Source: Silene conica | Taxonomy: Eukaryota; Streptophyta; Magnoliopsida; Caryophyllales; Caryophyllaceae | Direction: 5' to 3' | DNA: 64,000 nt | Assembly: GCA_029255685.2 (NCBI GenBank) | Contig: CM055320.2 | Span: 49,044,910 to 49,108,909 of the forward strand | Part shown: positions 9,540 through 21,051 of the stretch, one piece after another | Layout: every line of letters starts with the position of its first letter | How positions within the stretch are numbered: the first letter of the stretch is position 1 | The notes under the pieces: generated by a model | What the model was told of the DNA's origin: nothing | Database searches by the model: none | Seen by the model: only the letters and a program-made list of their open reading frames with translations | Position numbers and translations under genes: made by a program

Positions 9540-10132
9540 AGTACAAAGGTTCAGAGGCGACATCTTAACGCATAACCTAGGTACTAAATAATTCAGCAAG
9601 TATAAAGGTTCAGAGGCGACATCTTAACGCATAACCTAGATACCAAGTTCACAATATCAAGCAAGGACTCAGAGGCGAAAACTCAACGCATGGACCGGCT
9701 ATCACTGAACATTAGACTCAGAGGCGAAAACTCAACGCATGGACTAACATTCAATTCACTAACACAAGTAAGGAACTCAGAGGCGAAAACTCAACGCATG
9801 TTCCCCTACCACATCACAAGATACTAGACTCAGAGGCGAAGACTCAACGCATGTTCTAGCACCAAACACCTGCACTCCGGGTAAGGTATGACAACCTGAC
9901 CGCCCCGTCGTGCAGTTGCTCTACTCGTCAGACTCAGAGGCCAGCTTAAGGCATGTCCTGACGCGATCACACATACATGTCTGGACTCAGAGGCGAAAAC
10001 TCAACGCATGTCCCAGACACGACAAACAGACATGTATGGAACTCAGAGGCGAAAACTCAACGCATGTTCCCATACACGACAAACAGTTCACGTATTAAGT
10101 TCAGAGGCCAGCTTAAGGCATAACTTAATACG
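9540..10132 (-). ncRNA. Array of ten covarying stem-loops (R3 3' LTR)
   Basis: Ten units, about 60 bp apart, share the element-sense core AT-[P2]-loop-[P2']-CTCTG with loop TTAAGCT, TTGAGTTTT or TTAAGATGT. The P2 pairs are GCC/GGC or GCG/CGC. The flanking helix P1 differs per unit yet is complementary. In plus-strand order: AGTAC..AGGTT/AACCT..GTACT (9540-9585), GTAT..AGGTT/AACCT..ATAC (9600-9643), a weak pair (9660-9700), TTAG/CTAA (9712-9747), GGAAC/GTTCC (9768-9809), CTAG/CTAG (9824-9859), CGTCAG/CTGACG (9926-9963), TGTCTGG/CCAGACA (9978-10019), TGTATGGAAC/GTT-c-CCATACA (10033-10076) and an 11-bp perfect CGTATTAAGTT/AACTTAATACG (10091-10132). The role is unknown. Confidence 0.65.
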
Positions 10133-10224
10133 CATCAAAGCAATATCATTCAAGTCTACGAACTACTCTATAGTTCTACCTTTAACATCTAATCAACACT
10201 TAATTGACCTCGAGAACAAGATGA

Positions 10225-10268
10225 GGGAGAGCCGGTTTCCCTTTCGGTTGCCCGACCGGGGGGTCTCT
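10225..10268 (-). ncRNA. Motif B: GNRA-hairpin motif 5' of the array (element sense)
   Basis: The element strand reads GACCCCCCGG, then TCGG-GCAA-CCGA, then AAGGGAAACCGGCTCTCC. It is paired with motif A on the other side of the stem-loop array in every R3, R4 and R5 LTR. Confidence 0.5.
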
Positions 10269-10421
10269 ATCCTTACCCTATTCCCGAACCCAATATAATG
10301 TTGCCCATCCTCCGGGGACCTCAAATACATGTCAAAGGTACACAAAACAAGTTTCAAGTAAAACCGATTAACCGCTTGAAAGTTACGATCAAATTACGAA
10401 AAACCTCAAATTAGCCTACAG

Positions 10422-10734
10422 GGGTCCCCAGCCGGTCGGCAGGCAGCCGGTCGGCCGGCTGGTGACCACCTCAGCCTTTTCTTTCTTCTGAAACAATACA
10501 CGAACTCCCAGCCGGTCGGCAGGCAGCCGGTCGGCCGGCTGGGAACTCAGCCTCCCTAAAATCTTGAGAACACGCATCAACAATAACGCACTCCCAGCCG
10601 GCTGGCAGGCGGCCGGTCTGCCGGCTGGGAGACCTATTTCCTATGGTCTCAATGTTACGCATAAATCACAAAAATCTCAAGAAGCGCTCTCAGCCGGTCG
10701 ACCGGCGGCCGGTCGGTCGACCGGCTCAGAGAGC
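10422..10734. repeat. Cluster of four GC-rich hairpins (R3 3' LTR)
   Basis: Four palindromic blocks in otherwise AT-rich DNA, at 10423-10467, 10506-10544, 10591-10631 and 10686-10734. Each is built on CAGCCGG...CCGGCTG with further pairing outside that differs between blocks (GGTC/GACC, TCCC/GGGA, CTCCC/GGGAG, GCTCTC/GAGAGC). They are dense in CpG and contain GTCGAC and GCCGGC palindromes. Confidence 0.8.
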
Positions 10735-11703
10735 CTGTCACTGAAATCGCGTTTTCCAGCCAAACATAAACCTCAATAAATCGACACAAAAACTCATGAA
10801 TCGATACAAGTATTATTTTCTCAACATTACAAATCACCAAATGCTACTTCCTAACAGCATATAAATCCCAAAACAATCCTCAAACGATTAATTTCATGTA
10901 TCCGTCTTAACATATGAAAAACTGAAAATAACATATAACCATGTTTCAACATCAAAGGGCATGAATTTCACACATAAGAACAATCCTATACATGTTACTA
11001 AGTCCATAAATCATCAACTCAAACATAAATCAGAAACCTTGACAAGATTCACAACAAAAGTGCTAATATTCACAAATAGGCCGAGTTTCTCATTATCGTC
11101 ACCTTTCAAGCTTTCCGGCTAAAGATCTTCCTCCACAATGTAGCTATCGATGTCCGGGTTGTCCAATCCTTCACCTACAAACATGGAAAACGGGTTTAAG
11201 AACACAAAAACGGAATTTGTGTAAAACAGGCCAATTTTCGAAATGGAGGATTTGAGAAACGGAAGTGATAGATGGATTGGAAATTGAACAAGGATTCCGG
11301 AAATGTTATCGTTACCTCGATTTGATCGACGGATGATGAAGAATTCCTCAAAAAGTGATGAATAAAATGGAGGTTTTGTGATGAACTTGTTTTACAGTGA
11401 AATAGATTTCTTGGAGAATAAGATGTCGACATATTGTTTATAAAGAGGACAAGTGAGTTGTCCTTTCCGAGTAAGTAAAATGGAGCGGATATTTACACGG
11501 ATACTTGAGTCGGGTATGAAATGAATATTTAAGTCGGGAATATAACTTTGCCAAGTTGTATTCGTCTTAAGGACTGGAGGTTCTTAAGACGGATCTTACT
11601 TTTAAATTAAAATCTTTCGAAATAAATTATTAAAATATTATTTTATTACATAAAATAATTTAAAACGATTAAATTAGATTTTAAGAAAATACGGGATGTT
11701 ACA

Positions 11704-11739
11704 ATCACCCCAACTTCAAAAAGTTTCGTCCTCGAAACT
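11704..11739 (-). promoter_or_regulatory. R3 polypurine tract and adjacent hairpin
   Basis: The element strand has AGTTTCG-AGGA-CGAAACT (11722-11739), then GTTGGGGTGAT directly before the 3' LTR. The purine tract is degenerate compared with R1 and R2 but sits at the exact edge. Confidence 0.75.
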
Positions 11740-11768
11740 CGAACGGATATAAATCTATATACTATACC

Positions 11769-14700
11769 TTAATCGAATAAGAAGGGATGCGCAGCACGCA
11801 TCGATGCCTCAGTCTCCCACGTCTGCTCCTCAACATCACCGCAACGCCAAAGGATCTTCACTAGCGGCACCACCTTGCTCCTAAGCTTCCTATCCTGATG
11901 GTCTAGGATCTTCACTGGACGCTCCTCGAAAGCAAGACTCGGCTCCAAGTTCTCGATCTCTCTAGGCAAAACATGACTCGGGTCACTAATGTATCTGCGG
12001 AGCTGGGAAACATGAAAAACGCTATGAACCTTGCCCAAACTAGGAGGCAAGTCCAATCGGTAAGCAGCAGCACCAATCCTCTTCACGATCTCAAAGGGGC
12101 CAATATACTTAGGGCTCAACTTGCCCTTAACTCCAAACCTTTTGACGCCCTTCATCGGAGAAACTCTCAAGAAAACTCGATCACCCACCTCAAACTCTAA
12201 GGGTCTACGGCGAACATCAGCATAGGATTTCTGCCGGTCCTGTGCGGCCTTCATCCTACCTCTGATAAGCTGAACCTGATCGATAGTAACAGCTAACTGG
12301 TCCGGTCCTAGGTCACGAACATCACTAGCCTGATCCCAACAAATCGGACTACGGCACTTCCTACCATAAAGAGCCTCGTACGGAGCCATACCAATGGAAG
12401 CATGATAACTGTTGTTGTAAGAAAACTCTACCAACGGCAAACACTGCTCCCAAGAACTCTGAAAATCAAGGGCACAAGCTCGGAGCAAATCCTCTAATGT
12501 CTGTATAGTCCTCTCGGACTGACCATCGGTCGCGGCATGAAAAGCAGTACTCATCAACAAACGGCTACCCATAGCCTCCTGCAAAGCCTTCCAGAACCTG
12601 GAACAAAATCGAGGATCACGATCGGAAACGATCTCCCTCGGGACACCATGATATCGGACTATCTCCGCAATATAAGCCCTAGCTAAACGATCCATATCCC
12701 ATGTCTCTCTGATCGGCACGAATCTGGCACACTTAGTTAGACGATCGACAATAACCCAAATCGCATCCTTGCCTCCAACTGTCTTAGGCAATGCTGTAAC
12801 GAAGTCCATAGATATACACTCCCACTTCCACTGAGGAACGGGAAGCGGCTGTAGCAAACCACCAGGTCTCCTATGCTCTATCTTGACTTGTTGACAAGTC
12901 AAGCACCTACTAACATAATCCAAGATCTCCTTCTTCATACCAGGCCACCAAAACATAAGCCTCAAATCCTTGTGCATCTTCTCTCCTCCTGGATGAACGG
13001 AATACGGTGACAAATGAGCCTCATCAAGAACCTTCTTCCTCAAATTTGGCACATCAGGAACATACATCCTACCACGGAACCTAAGGAAACCATCAGCATC
13101 AATCACCAACTCAGGTGCAACACCACTCGAAATCTTAGCCTTGAACTTCTTGAAATCGGCATCTGAAGGCAAATTCTGGCGAATCTTCCAATATAAAGAC
13201 GGCTCGGCGGTCATAGCAGCTAACCAATCAAAACCACTATCTACCATCTCTAATCTCAGTTTCCGGAACTCGGAACACAACTCATCAGGCAATACTCTCA
13301 TGGCACTCATCGAGTGAGAAGTCTTGCGACTCAGCGCATCTGCAACTACATTGGCTTTTCCCTCATGATATAACAACTCGATGTCGTAATCTTTCACCAA
13401 CTCTAGCCAACGTCTCTGTCTCATGTTAAGGTCTTTCTGAGTAAAAATGTACTTAAGACTCTTATGATCTGTGAAGATACGGCAATGGGATCCAATCAGA
13501 TAATGACGCCACATCTTCAAAGCATGAACAACTGCAGCCAACTCCAAATCATGTGTCGGATAGTTCACCTCATGAACTCTCAACTGTCTAGATGAGTAGG
13601 CTATCACCTTACCACTCTGCATCAGTACGCATCCAAGCCCTAACATCGAAGCATCACAATACACATCAAAATCCACTCCGATCTCTGGCAAAGCTAACAC
13701 GGGGGCGGAAGTCAATCTGGTCTTCAACTCCTGGAAAGAACTCTCACACTTGTCGGTCCACACAAATTTGGCTTCTTTCTTCAGCAACTGAGTCATCGGG
13801 CGAGCCAATCTCGAAAAATCCTCAACGAATCTACGATAATAACCAGCCAAACCCAAAAAGCTACGGATCTCTCCAACATCCTTGGGACTCTCCCAATCAA
13901 CCACAGCCTCTATCTTCGCGGGATCTACCATGACACCCTCGCTGGATATCACATGACCTAAAAAGGCAACCTTCGAGAGCCAAAATTCACACTTCGAAAA
14001 CTTTGCGAACCATTTCTGTCTGCGCAGAATCCCTAGAATCAATCGAAGATGCTCAGCATGTTCCTCATCGGTCTTCGAATATATCAAGATGTCATCGATA
14101 AACACCACAACACAAGTGTCAAGATACTCACTGAAGGTACGGTTCATCTGATCCATAAAAATCGCCGGTGCATTAGTCAACCCAAATGGCATAACTATGA
14201 ACTCAAAATGTCCATATCTGATACGAAATGCAGTCTTCGCAATATCAGCCTCTCTCACTGGTATCTGATGATAACCTGATCGAAGATCAATCTTAGAAAA
14301 CCTCGAAGCACCTCTCAACTGATCGAACAAATCATCTATTCTAGGCAAAGGATATCTATTCTTCACGGTCACTCGGTTCAGCTCCCTATAGTCAATGCAC
14401 AGTCTCATGGAATCATCTTTCTTCTTAGCGAACAAAACAGGAGCACCCCACGGAGAAGCACTAGGTCTAATGAAACCCTTCTCGATCATCTCTTCTAACT
14501 GTTGCTTCAACTCTTTCAACTCTGGCGGAGCCATACGGTAAGGAGCTTTAGAAATCGGTCCGGTACCTGGAACAAGCTCAATGGTAAACTCCACATCTCT
14601 CTCTGGCGGTATTCCTGGCAAGTCATCTGGGAACACATCCGGATACTCACGAACAATGGCAACGTCTTCAAGCTTCGGTAGCGATGGTTTAGCAGCTGTA

Positions 14701-16205
14701 ACAACACACAGGAAGGCTTGGCAACCCTTCCTAAGAAGATGAGAAGCTTTCATTGAAGAAATCACTCGGACACCCTTTTGAGGGCGAGTTCCCCTATAGG
14801 AAACACGAACTCCTGAAGAACTCCTCAAGCAGATTTTCTGGTCGCGACACTCGAAGCGAGCGTGGTATCGCGATAACCAATCCATACCGAGGATAATGTC
14901 AAACTCCTCGAGAGGAAATCTCAGTAAGTCCGCTGGAAATGTGGCTTGACCAATAACAATAGGAACATCCCTATGGGACGAAGAGCAGGAAAACACGTCT
15001 CCAGAAGGTAAGGAAATAGAAGTCTCCTCAACCAATGAAGACTCAAGAGCTAGACGGTCGGCGAACTGAGTCGATATAAATGACAAAGAAGCTCCAGTAT
15101 CGAATAAAATAAGGCACTCAACACCAAGAACAGAAAAGATACCGGCAACAATGTCTGGATGAGCCTCTGCCTCAGCCCTAGTCATCACAAAGATCTTCCC
15201 CTTCGGCTTTCCTCCTCTGGTTGCTGCAGCAGCAGTGGCAGCTTTGCCAAGAACAGTATCCTTCTCAGGACAATCAAAGGATCTATGCCCAAATCCATTA
15301 CAAGTATAACACTTATAGGCATTCTTGAAGCAATCAAACCCTGGATGAAGCGGTTTACCACAACGGCGGCAAACAGTAGAAGCAGTGTCGGTGTGAAATG
15401 TGGTTTTAGCAACCGGAGCAGAGAACCTCTCAAAACGCTTCTTCTGAGAAGAAGGCGAAGAAGTAGAAGGAACAAATGGTCTCTTCCCCTGGTACACGGA
15501 TCTCTGGTGAGAAGTGAAGCTGGAAGTAGCGGCCCGAGTCTCAGCATCAATGGCACGAATAGAACTCTCGGCCCAAATAGCATCGTCATACACCTCCACA
15601 AAAGAAGTAGAGTCACGACGAACCATACTCTCAATCCTCGGCCCTAGCTTCCCTCGGTAGAAATACACTCTCTCAGCCTCATCACGAACAAATCTCGATG
15701 CAAAGTGAGCTAACTGGTTGAACTTGTCAGTAAACTCCTGAACGGTCGTCTTGCCTTGCTTCAAATCCATAAATTCTTTCAACCTCTGCGATCTCAACTC
15801 CTTGGGGTAAAACCTCGCCTCGAGCTTGTCTTTGAAAGCCTCCCAATCGAACATCGGGTCAAGAATAGCGGTAGGTCCAGTCAATGCCCACCAACGGTCA
15901 GCCTCCAATGTCAGGAAGTGAGCGGCTAAACGCACTCTATCCTCCCTAACGACTGAGTACAAGGTGAAGCTCTTTTCCATCTCTCTGAACCACTCTGTGA
16001 GGGCTACTGGGTTAGCCTCGCCTCCATAGGTCCTAACATGGCTTCGGGACATCTGAGAGGCAATCCAGGAAAAGCTACCCGGACGATTAGTCTCGCCACC
16101 AGGCGGTGGAGGAGGTGGAACATTCCCCGCTTGCTGTCTCTGAGTCTCAAGCAAATGCTGAATTGCTTGCAGCACAATGTTATCAGCAGCTTTGGGTCTC
16201 ACCAT
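11769..16205 (-). CDS. gag-pol polyprotein of R3 (Tekay/Del chromovirus)
   Basis: A 1478-codon frame encoding the structural and enzymatic proteins for retrotransposition. Seen in order: Gag (about 60-240); two CX2CX4HX4C zinc knuckles (279-292, 299-312); aspartic protease with DTGAS (369-373); reverse transcriptase with FIDD (702-705); RNase H with D851, D913 and D956; integrase HHCC finger (H1064, H1071, C1101, C1104) and catalytic D1134, D1195, E1231 (D35E spacing); GPFE segment (1369) and a chromodomain-like tail (about 1429-1475, VPLVKILWR...VEEQTWE). The start MVRPKA is about 165 nt from the 5' LTR edge and matches R4. No stop or frameshift. Gag and Pol lie in one frame, as is usual in this clade. 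Intact ORF plus nearly identical LTRs suggest potential activity. Confidence 0.95.
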   Translation of the reverse strand: MVRPKAADNIVLQAIQHLLETQRQQAGNVPPPPPPGGETNRPGSFSWIASQMSRSHVRTYGGEANPVALTEWFREMEKSFTLYSVVREDRVRLAAHFLTLEADRWWALTGPTAILDPMFDWEAFKDKLEARFYPKELRSQRLKEFMDLKQGKTTVQEFTDKFNQLAHFASRFVRDEAERVYFYRGKLGPRIESMVRRDSTSFVEVYDDAIWAESSIRAIDAETRAATSSFTSHQRSVYQGKRPFVPSTSSPSSQKKRFERFSAPVAKTTFHTDTASTVCRRCGKPLHPGFDCFKNAYKCYTCNGFGHRSFDCPEKDTVLGKAATAAAATRGGKPKGKIFVMTRAEAEAHPDIVAGIFSVLGVECLILFDTGASLSFISTQFADRLALESSLVEETSISLPSGDVFSCSSSHRDVPIVIGQATFPADLLRFPLEEFDIILGMDWLSRYHARFECRDQKICLRSSSGVRVSYRGTRPQKGVRVISSMKASHLLRKGCQAFLCVVTAAKPSLPKLEDVAIVREYPDVFPDDLPGIPPERDVEFTIELVPGTGPISKAPYRMAPPELKELKQQLEEMIEKGFIRPSASPWGAPVLFAKKKDDSMRLCIDYRELNRVTVKNRYPLPRIDDLFDQLRGASRFSKIDLRSGYHQIPVREADIAKTAFRIRYGHFEFIVMPFGLTNAPAIFMDQMNRTFSEYLDTCVVVFIDDILIYSKTDEEHAEHLRLILGILRRQKWFAKFSKCEFWLSKVAFLGHVISSEGVMVDPAKIEAVVDWESPKDVGEIRSFLGLAGYYRRFVEDFSRLARPMTQLLKKEAKFVWTDKCESSFQELKTRLTSAPVLALPEIGVDFDVYCDASMLGLGCVLMQSGKVIAYSSRQLRVHEVNYPTHDLELAAVVHALKMWRHYLIGSHCRIFTDHKSLKYIFTQKDLNMRQRRWLELVKDYDIELLYHEGKANVVADALSRKTSHSMSAMRVLPDELCSEFRKLRLEMVDSGFDWLAAMTAEPSLYWKIRQNLPSDADFKKFKAKISSGVAPELVIDADGFLRFRGRMYVPDVPNLRKKVLDEAHLSPYSVHPGGEKMHKDLRLMFWWPGMKKEILDYVSRCLTCQQVKIEHRRPGGLLQPLPVPQWKWECISMDFVTALPKTVGGKDAIWVIVDRLTKCARFVPIRETWDMDRLARAYIAEIVRYHGVPREIVSDRDPRFCSRFWKALQEAMGSRLLMSTAFHAATDGQSERTIQTLEDLLRACALDFQSSWEQCLPLVEFSYNNSYHASIGMAPYEALYGRKCRSPICWDQASDVRDLGPDQLAVTIDQVQLIRGRMKAAQDRQKSYADVRRRPLEFEVGDRVFLRVSPMKGVKRFGVKGKLSPKYIGPFEIVKRIGAAAYRLDLPPSLGKVHSVFHVSQLRRYISDPSHVLPREIENLEPSLAFEERPVKILDHQDRKLRSKVVPLVKILWRCGDVEEQTWETEASMRAAHPFLFD

Positions 16206-16357
16206 TTTTTAAAAGAGAAAACAAGGATTAGCTTAGCAATTAGCAATCACAAATAGACTACAAAATAAGTCCTTAGACCTACCCATCTCTCATTCATTAT
16301 TTATTTATCTGGTCAAGGTAAGGTTGGGGGTCACATGAGTGCGTCGGGAGCAATAAT

Positions 16358-16369
16358 GCTCTGATACCA
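16358..16369 (-). promoter_or_regulatory. R3 primer binding site (initiator Met tRNA)
   Basis: TGGTATCAGAGC on the element strand, 2 nt from the end of the 5' LTR. It is complementary to the 3' end of plant initiator-methionine tRNA and primes minus-strand synthesis. Confidence 0.9.
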
Positions 16370-17073
16370 ACTGTAAAACCCCTCGCGAAAGCGGAAATAT
16401 AAACACATAAAAGTACCAAAAATGCAGCGGAATTAAAACTTTTTAAAGATAAAACATGCGAGAAGTCTTAGACTGAAACGTAAACTGAAACTGAAACCAA
16501 ATAGATAAGTAACAGTTCTAAGTACTGAAATGATATATATACATCAGCCGGGGATGGAACATCCCTACCGGCACCAAAACAAATGTAACAAACTACGAGT
16601 CCAGCTAAACGACATAAGGTAAGTCATGATGAACGGATCATCGCTCGCTAGCTCTCGTGAAACCCCTGCTCCAACCAGCATGTACCTACATACATGAAAA
16701 CATGTACGCCACAATCAGTGGGGAGTGACTAGAGTTCTCCTAGCCACCTTTTGTGACAACACGTAACATATAAACAATACAGAATACTCCAACATACAAC
16801 AACATGTGAAGCATAAACAACTCATCATCTGATCTCTTGCTATCATGCGAATACCATGCACGGCTCTCAACTAACTTCATAAACAAATAGGAAGGAGAGC
16901 CGGTTTCCCTACTGGTTACCCAGTCGGGGGGCTTTCAATCCAATTATTTACGAAACCGAACTAAGAGTCATCCAATGCCTTGGATGATTTAACCACAACT
17001 CATATAACAACAATAACATACTATGCAAATCTGACACTGTACCATCATCAAGGCAAGCAGATATAAAACAGCA

Positions 17074-17666
17074 AGTACAAAGGTTCAGAGGCGACATCTT
17101 AACGCATAACCTAGGTACTAAATAATTCAGCAAGTATAAAGGTTCAGAGGCGACATCTTAACGCATAACCTAGATACCAAGTTCACAATATCAAGCAAGG
17201 ACTCAGAGGCGAAAACTCAACGCATGGACCGGCTATCACTGAACATTAGACTCAGAGGCGAAAACTCAACGCATGGACTAACATTCAATTCACTAACACA
17301 AGTAAGGAACTCAGAGGCGAAAACTCAACGCATGTTCCCCTACCACATCACAAGATACTAGACTCAGAGGCGAAGACTCAACGCATGTTCTAGCACCAAA
17401 CACCTGCACTCCGGGTAAGGTATGACAACCTGACCGCCCCGTCGTGCAGTTGCTCTACTCGTCAGACTCAGAGGCCAGCTTAAGGCATGTCCTGACGCGA
17501 TCACACATACATGTCTGGACTCAGAGGCGAAAACTCAACGCATGTCCCAGACACGACAAACAGACATGTATGGAACTCAGAGGCGAAAACTCAACGCATG
17601 TTCCCATACACGACAAACAGTTCACGTATTAAGTTCAGAGGCCAGCTTAAGGCATAACTTAATACG
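17074..17666 (-). ncRNA. Array of ten covarying stem-loops (R3 5' LTR)
   Basis: Same units and stems as 9540-10132. This copy is downstream of the TATA box and leader intron on the element strand, so it should be in the leader of the genomic transcript, upstream of the gag start. Confidence 0.65.
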
Positions 17667-17955
17667 CATCAAAGCAATATCATTCAAGTCTACGAACTAC
17701 TCTATAGTTCTACCTTTAACATCTAATCAACACTTAATTGACCTCGAGAACAAGATGAGGGAGAGCCGGTTTCCCTTTCGGTTGCCCGACCGGGGGGGCT
17801 CTATCCTTACCCTATTCCCGAACCCAATATAATGTTGCCCATCCTCCGGGGACCTCAAATACATGTCAAAGGTACACAAAACAAGTTTCAAGTAAAACCG
17901 ATTAACCGCTTGAAAGTTACGATCAAATTACGAAAAACCTCAAATTAGCCTACAG

Positions 17956-18268
17956 GGGTCCCCAGCCGGTCGGCAGGCAGCCGGTCGGCCGGCTGGTGAC
18001 CACCTCAGCCTTTTCTTTCTTCTGAAACAATACACGAACTCCCAGCCGGTCGGCAGGCAGCCGGTCGGCCGGCTGGGAACTCAGCCTCCCTAAAATCTTG
18101 AGAACACGCATCAACAATAACGCACTCCCAGCCGGCTGGCAGGCGGCCGGTCTGCCGGCTGGGAGACCTATTTCCTATGGTCTCAATGTTACGCATAAAT
18201 CACAAAAATCTCAAGAAGCGCTCTCAGCCGGTCGACCGGCGGCCGGTCGGTCGACCGGCTCAGAGAGC
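17956..18268. repeat. GC-rich hairpin cluster (R3 5' LTR)
   Basis: Copy of 10422-10734 with the four palindromic CAGCCGG...CCGGCTG blocks unchanged. Confidence 0.8.
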
Positions 18269-18649
18269 CTGTCACTGAAATCGCGTTTTCCAGCCAAACA
18301 TAAACCTCAATAAATCGACACAAAAACTCATGAATCGATACAAGTATTATTTTCTCAACATTACAAATCACCAAATGCTACTTCCTAACAGCATATAAAT
18401 CCCAAAACAATCCTCAAACGATTAATTTCATGTATCCGTCTTAACATATGAAAAACTGAAAATAACATATAACCATGTTTCAACATCAAAGGGCATGAAT
18501 TTCACACATAAGAACAATCCTATACATGTTACTAAGTCCATAAATCATCAACTCAAACATAAATCAGAAACCTTGACAAGATTCACAACAAAAGTGCTAA
18601 TATTCACAAATAGGCCGAGTTTCTCATTATCGTCACCTTTCAAGCTTTC

Positions 18650-18849
18650 CGGCAAAAGATCTTCCTCCACAATGTAGCTATCGATGTCCGGGTTGTCCAA
18701 TCCTTCACCTACAAACATGGAAAACGGGTTTAAGAACACAAAAACGGAATTTGTGTAAAACAGGCCAATTTTCGAAATGGAGGATTTGAGAAACGGAAGT
18801 GATAGATGGATTGGAAATTGAACAAGGATTCCGGAAATGTTATCGTTAC
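18650..18849 (-). other. Leader intron and conserved mini-exon (R3 5' LTR)
   Basis: Donor GAG|GTAACG and acceptor TTTGTAG bound a 141-bp intron-like segment (18709-18849). The following exon reads, in the frame left by one spliced nucleotide, GLDNPDIDSYIVEEDLLPE. The equivalent exon in R4 and R5 has the same phase and a closely similar peptide with many synonymous changes. Confidence 0.5.
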
Positions 18850-18970
18850 CTCGATTTGATCGACGGATGATGAAGAATTCCTCAAAAAGAGATGAATAAA
18901 ATGGAGGTTTTGTGATGAACTTGTTTTACAGTGAAATTGGTTTCTTGGAAAATAAGATGTCGACATATTG

Positions 18971-18976
18971 TTTATA
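18971..18976 (-). promoter_or_regulatory. TATA box of R3 5' LTR
   Basis: TATAAA on the element strand, about 260 bp into the LTR and just before a conserved ATGTCGACATCTT. The same placement is seen in R4 (35507-35512). Confidence 0.55.
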
Positions 18977-19242
18977 AAGAGGACAAGTGAGTTGTCCTTT
19001 CCGAGTAAGTAAAATGGAGCGGATATTTACACGGATACTTGAGTCGGGTATGAAATGAATATTTAAGTCGGGAATATAACTTTGCCAAGTTGTATTCGTC
19101 TTAAGGACTGGAGGTTCTTAAGACGGATCTTACTTTTAAATTAAAATCTTTCGAAATAAATTATTAAAATATTATTTTATTACATAAAATAATTTAAAAC
19201 GATTAAATTAGATTTTACGAAAATACGGGATGTTACAATACA

Positions 19243-21014
19243 GTATTTTCCCCTACCTCAACTTGCAGAAAGACAGTCAATAGCTCCGAAAGATGTTCCC
19301 CGCGGAAACCGTCACCTAAACATATAATATTTAACGATCAACAACCCACACTAAGCCCTATACTTAAGATCGTAACAATGTGTCGAATATGTTAACTTTC
19401 TAAATTTGGAAAGTTTCCCAAAATAGAAATTTTCCCGAAATAGCAACTTCTAAAAATAGCAACTTCCCGACTCATAAGGTCTCATAAATAGTAACAACAT
19501 TTGAGATTACCAACATTACTAAATATAAAAGCTAAAGTAATAATAACAACAATAGTAAACAAAGCAAGTAATGGACCCAAAATAGCAAAGACATAACACG
19601 TAACAACAAAGTGGAAAAACCAAACAGCAACACTGCCCTCCAACCAGCCCAATTCGCAGCCCTCACGACACCCCCTCTACAGCCGGCACCACCACCACAC
19701 CACCGTGGTTGAGACCCCTGAGCCACGGTCCAACTAAAAATCTGGTCTACCACCCTAGACTCAACCCCTACAGCCATCTACAATAACCCCAAACACGCTG
19801 GTCACAATAGCAACCCCAAATTTTGTTCTTACCCGTGTAACACCCTTCTGCACACCCTCCTTTAACCACCTACCAACGCCACCATCACCACAACCAACCA
19901 CAACCCTTGACACCTCACTTCACCCACTACCCTCTGGTGCCAACCTCCCGCCTTCGACTCCACTCACCCCTTTGAACAACCACCCCCAAACCCGCTGGTA
20001 CCACGACCCCTGTTCTGAAATTTTTGGGACTGGCTGTCGAAGCAGCCTCCTCCGGCCACCACACGTCACCTTACCGCCACCCATGCCACCTAATAACACC
20101 CTACTCTAGCACCCATGACCCCATAACCAGAAATAGACCAGAACATGAAAGACTAAGCGAAACTTAAGCAATAGGATTAAACACGCAATTATACAAACAA
20201 AAACAGAGTATTGTGTTCGTGTTTCTGTCGACATTCACGGCCCTTGATGCGACTGCCATGGTGGTTCTAGGATAGACTAAAGATGATAGACCTGTTGAGG
20301 GTACTACATAGTTTACTTTAGGCCTGATAAAACTAAGTCGAAGGTCCCTCAAAAGCAAGGAGAACGTGATAAACTTACTGATTGCGCAGAGATGTGAACG
20401 GTACTGCTGGTGGCTGTACGGTTCCTTCTCCAACCCCACGGTGGCTCCTTGGGTGTGAACGTATGAAGATGGTCAGGGTCTCATCTTGGCTTTGATGGAG
20501 GCAGGAGGCGTGATAGAGTATAGGGTTTGTTTTGAGTAGAAGTCGATAGGTGGTGTACATGTCGATGGAAGTCGATGTAAGGTAGCTAGGGTTTCCTCTT
20601 ATTTGTTCTAGGGTTTCTATCAAAACCTCACTATTCACGGTTATCCAACTACTAAGCATCGGTCTTAGGCCCAAGCCCATCACGCATATCAAAGCATCGT
20701 ATTATCCATATCTCGTTCTCGACTCGTAAATTAAAATAAGCGAGAATGTATAAAAATTATACAAGTTAAATTATATAATAGTATTAGTAAACAACTAATT
20801 TAATTATAAGAATATTCTCAAATAAAATATAGATATTAATTATAGATTTAAATTATCAATGTATTATTAAAATTAAAGAAATACGAATTAATCGTAGAAA
20901 TACGATATAAATAATAGTTGTTTCATAAAAATACTTTATAACCATTCATTAGAGATACTTGCGTAAAAAGGTGGTTGACTACCATCGACCGAGACCAAAA
21001 TACTGGGTGTTACA
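19243..21014 (-). repeat. R2 3' LTR, segment right of R3
   Basis: It continues the R2 LTR after R3, colinear with 25772-27544 of the other copy. It ends GGGTGTTACA directly beside the purine tract. Short ORFs here (81, 91 and 105 codons on the minus strand) are shared by both LTRs but show no known domain, and I do not call them genes. Confidence 0.88.
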
Positions 21015-21051
21015 GTCTTCCCTCCTTAAAATGAACTTCGTCCCGAAGTTC
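21015..21051 (-). promoter_or_regulatory. R2 polypurine tract and adjacent hairpin
   Basis: The element strand has GAACTTCG-GGA-CGAAGTTC (21033-21051), then TTAAGGAGGGAAGAC against the LTR edge. A second such module, AAACTTTG-GGGA-CAAAGTTT with purines and TGTAACA, lies at 21155-21198. Confidence 0.78.

Larger units (their letters stand above)
8837..11703 (-). repeat. R3 3' LTR
   Basis: It starts TGTAAAACCCC on the plus strand and ends ATGTTACA. It carries, in plus-strand order, the bulged hairpin (9012-9037), motif A (9360-9402), the hairpin array (9540-10132), motif B (10225-10268), four GC-rich hairpins (10422-10734), a conserved mini-exon (about 11115-11174), an intron-like segment (11175-11315) and a TATA box. 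Confidence 0.92.
8837..19237 (-). mobile_element. R3: apparently intact Tekay/Del-type Ty3-gypsy chromovirus
   Basis: A 10.4-kb element in minus orientation with LTRs 8837-11703 and 16372-19237 (2867 and 2866 bp) that differ at only a few positions. It has perfect ATACA duplications, an initiator-Met primer site, a purine tract and one uninterrupted gag-pol frame. The domain order PR-RT-RNase H-IN with a C-terminal chromodomain-like segment is that of plant chromoviruses of the Tekay/Del clade. It may still be competent. It inserted next to the MITE in the R2 LTR and is the youngest layer of the nest. Confidence 0.92.
16372..19237 (-). repeat. R3 5' LTR
   Basis: Promoter-bearing LTR with all sub-structures of the 3' copy. 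One difference of note: the mini-exon here reads on through LPES, whereas the 3' LTR copy has a TAG at the same place. The hairpin array is at 17074-17666, motifs A and B at 16894-16933 and 17759-17802, and the GC hairpins at about 17956-18268. Confidence 0.92.

Noticed and set aside
9540..10132. CRISPR-like array (short repeats with unique spacers)
   Set aside because: The sequence is plant retrotransposon LTR, the 'spacers' are complementary across each repeat, and no cas genes exist.
15159..15647. 162-codon plus-strand frame
   Set aside because: Antisense shadow of the gag zinc-knuckle region of R3; the same shadow is shorter in R4.
20164..20692. 91- and 105-codon minus-strand frames in the R2 LTR (also 26693-27222)
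   Set aside because: Shared by the LTR pair by descent only, overlapping in different frames. One frame is broken in the second copy.
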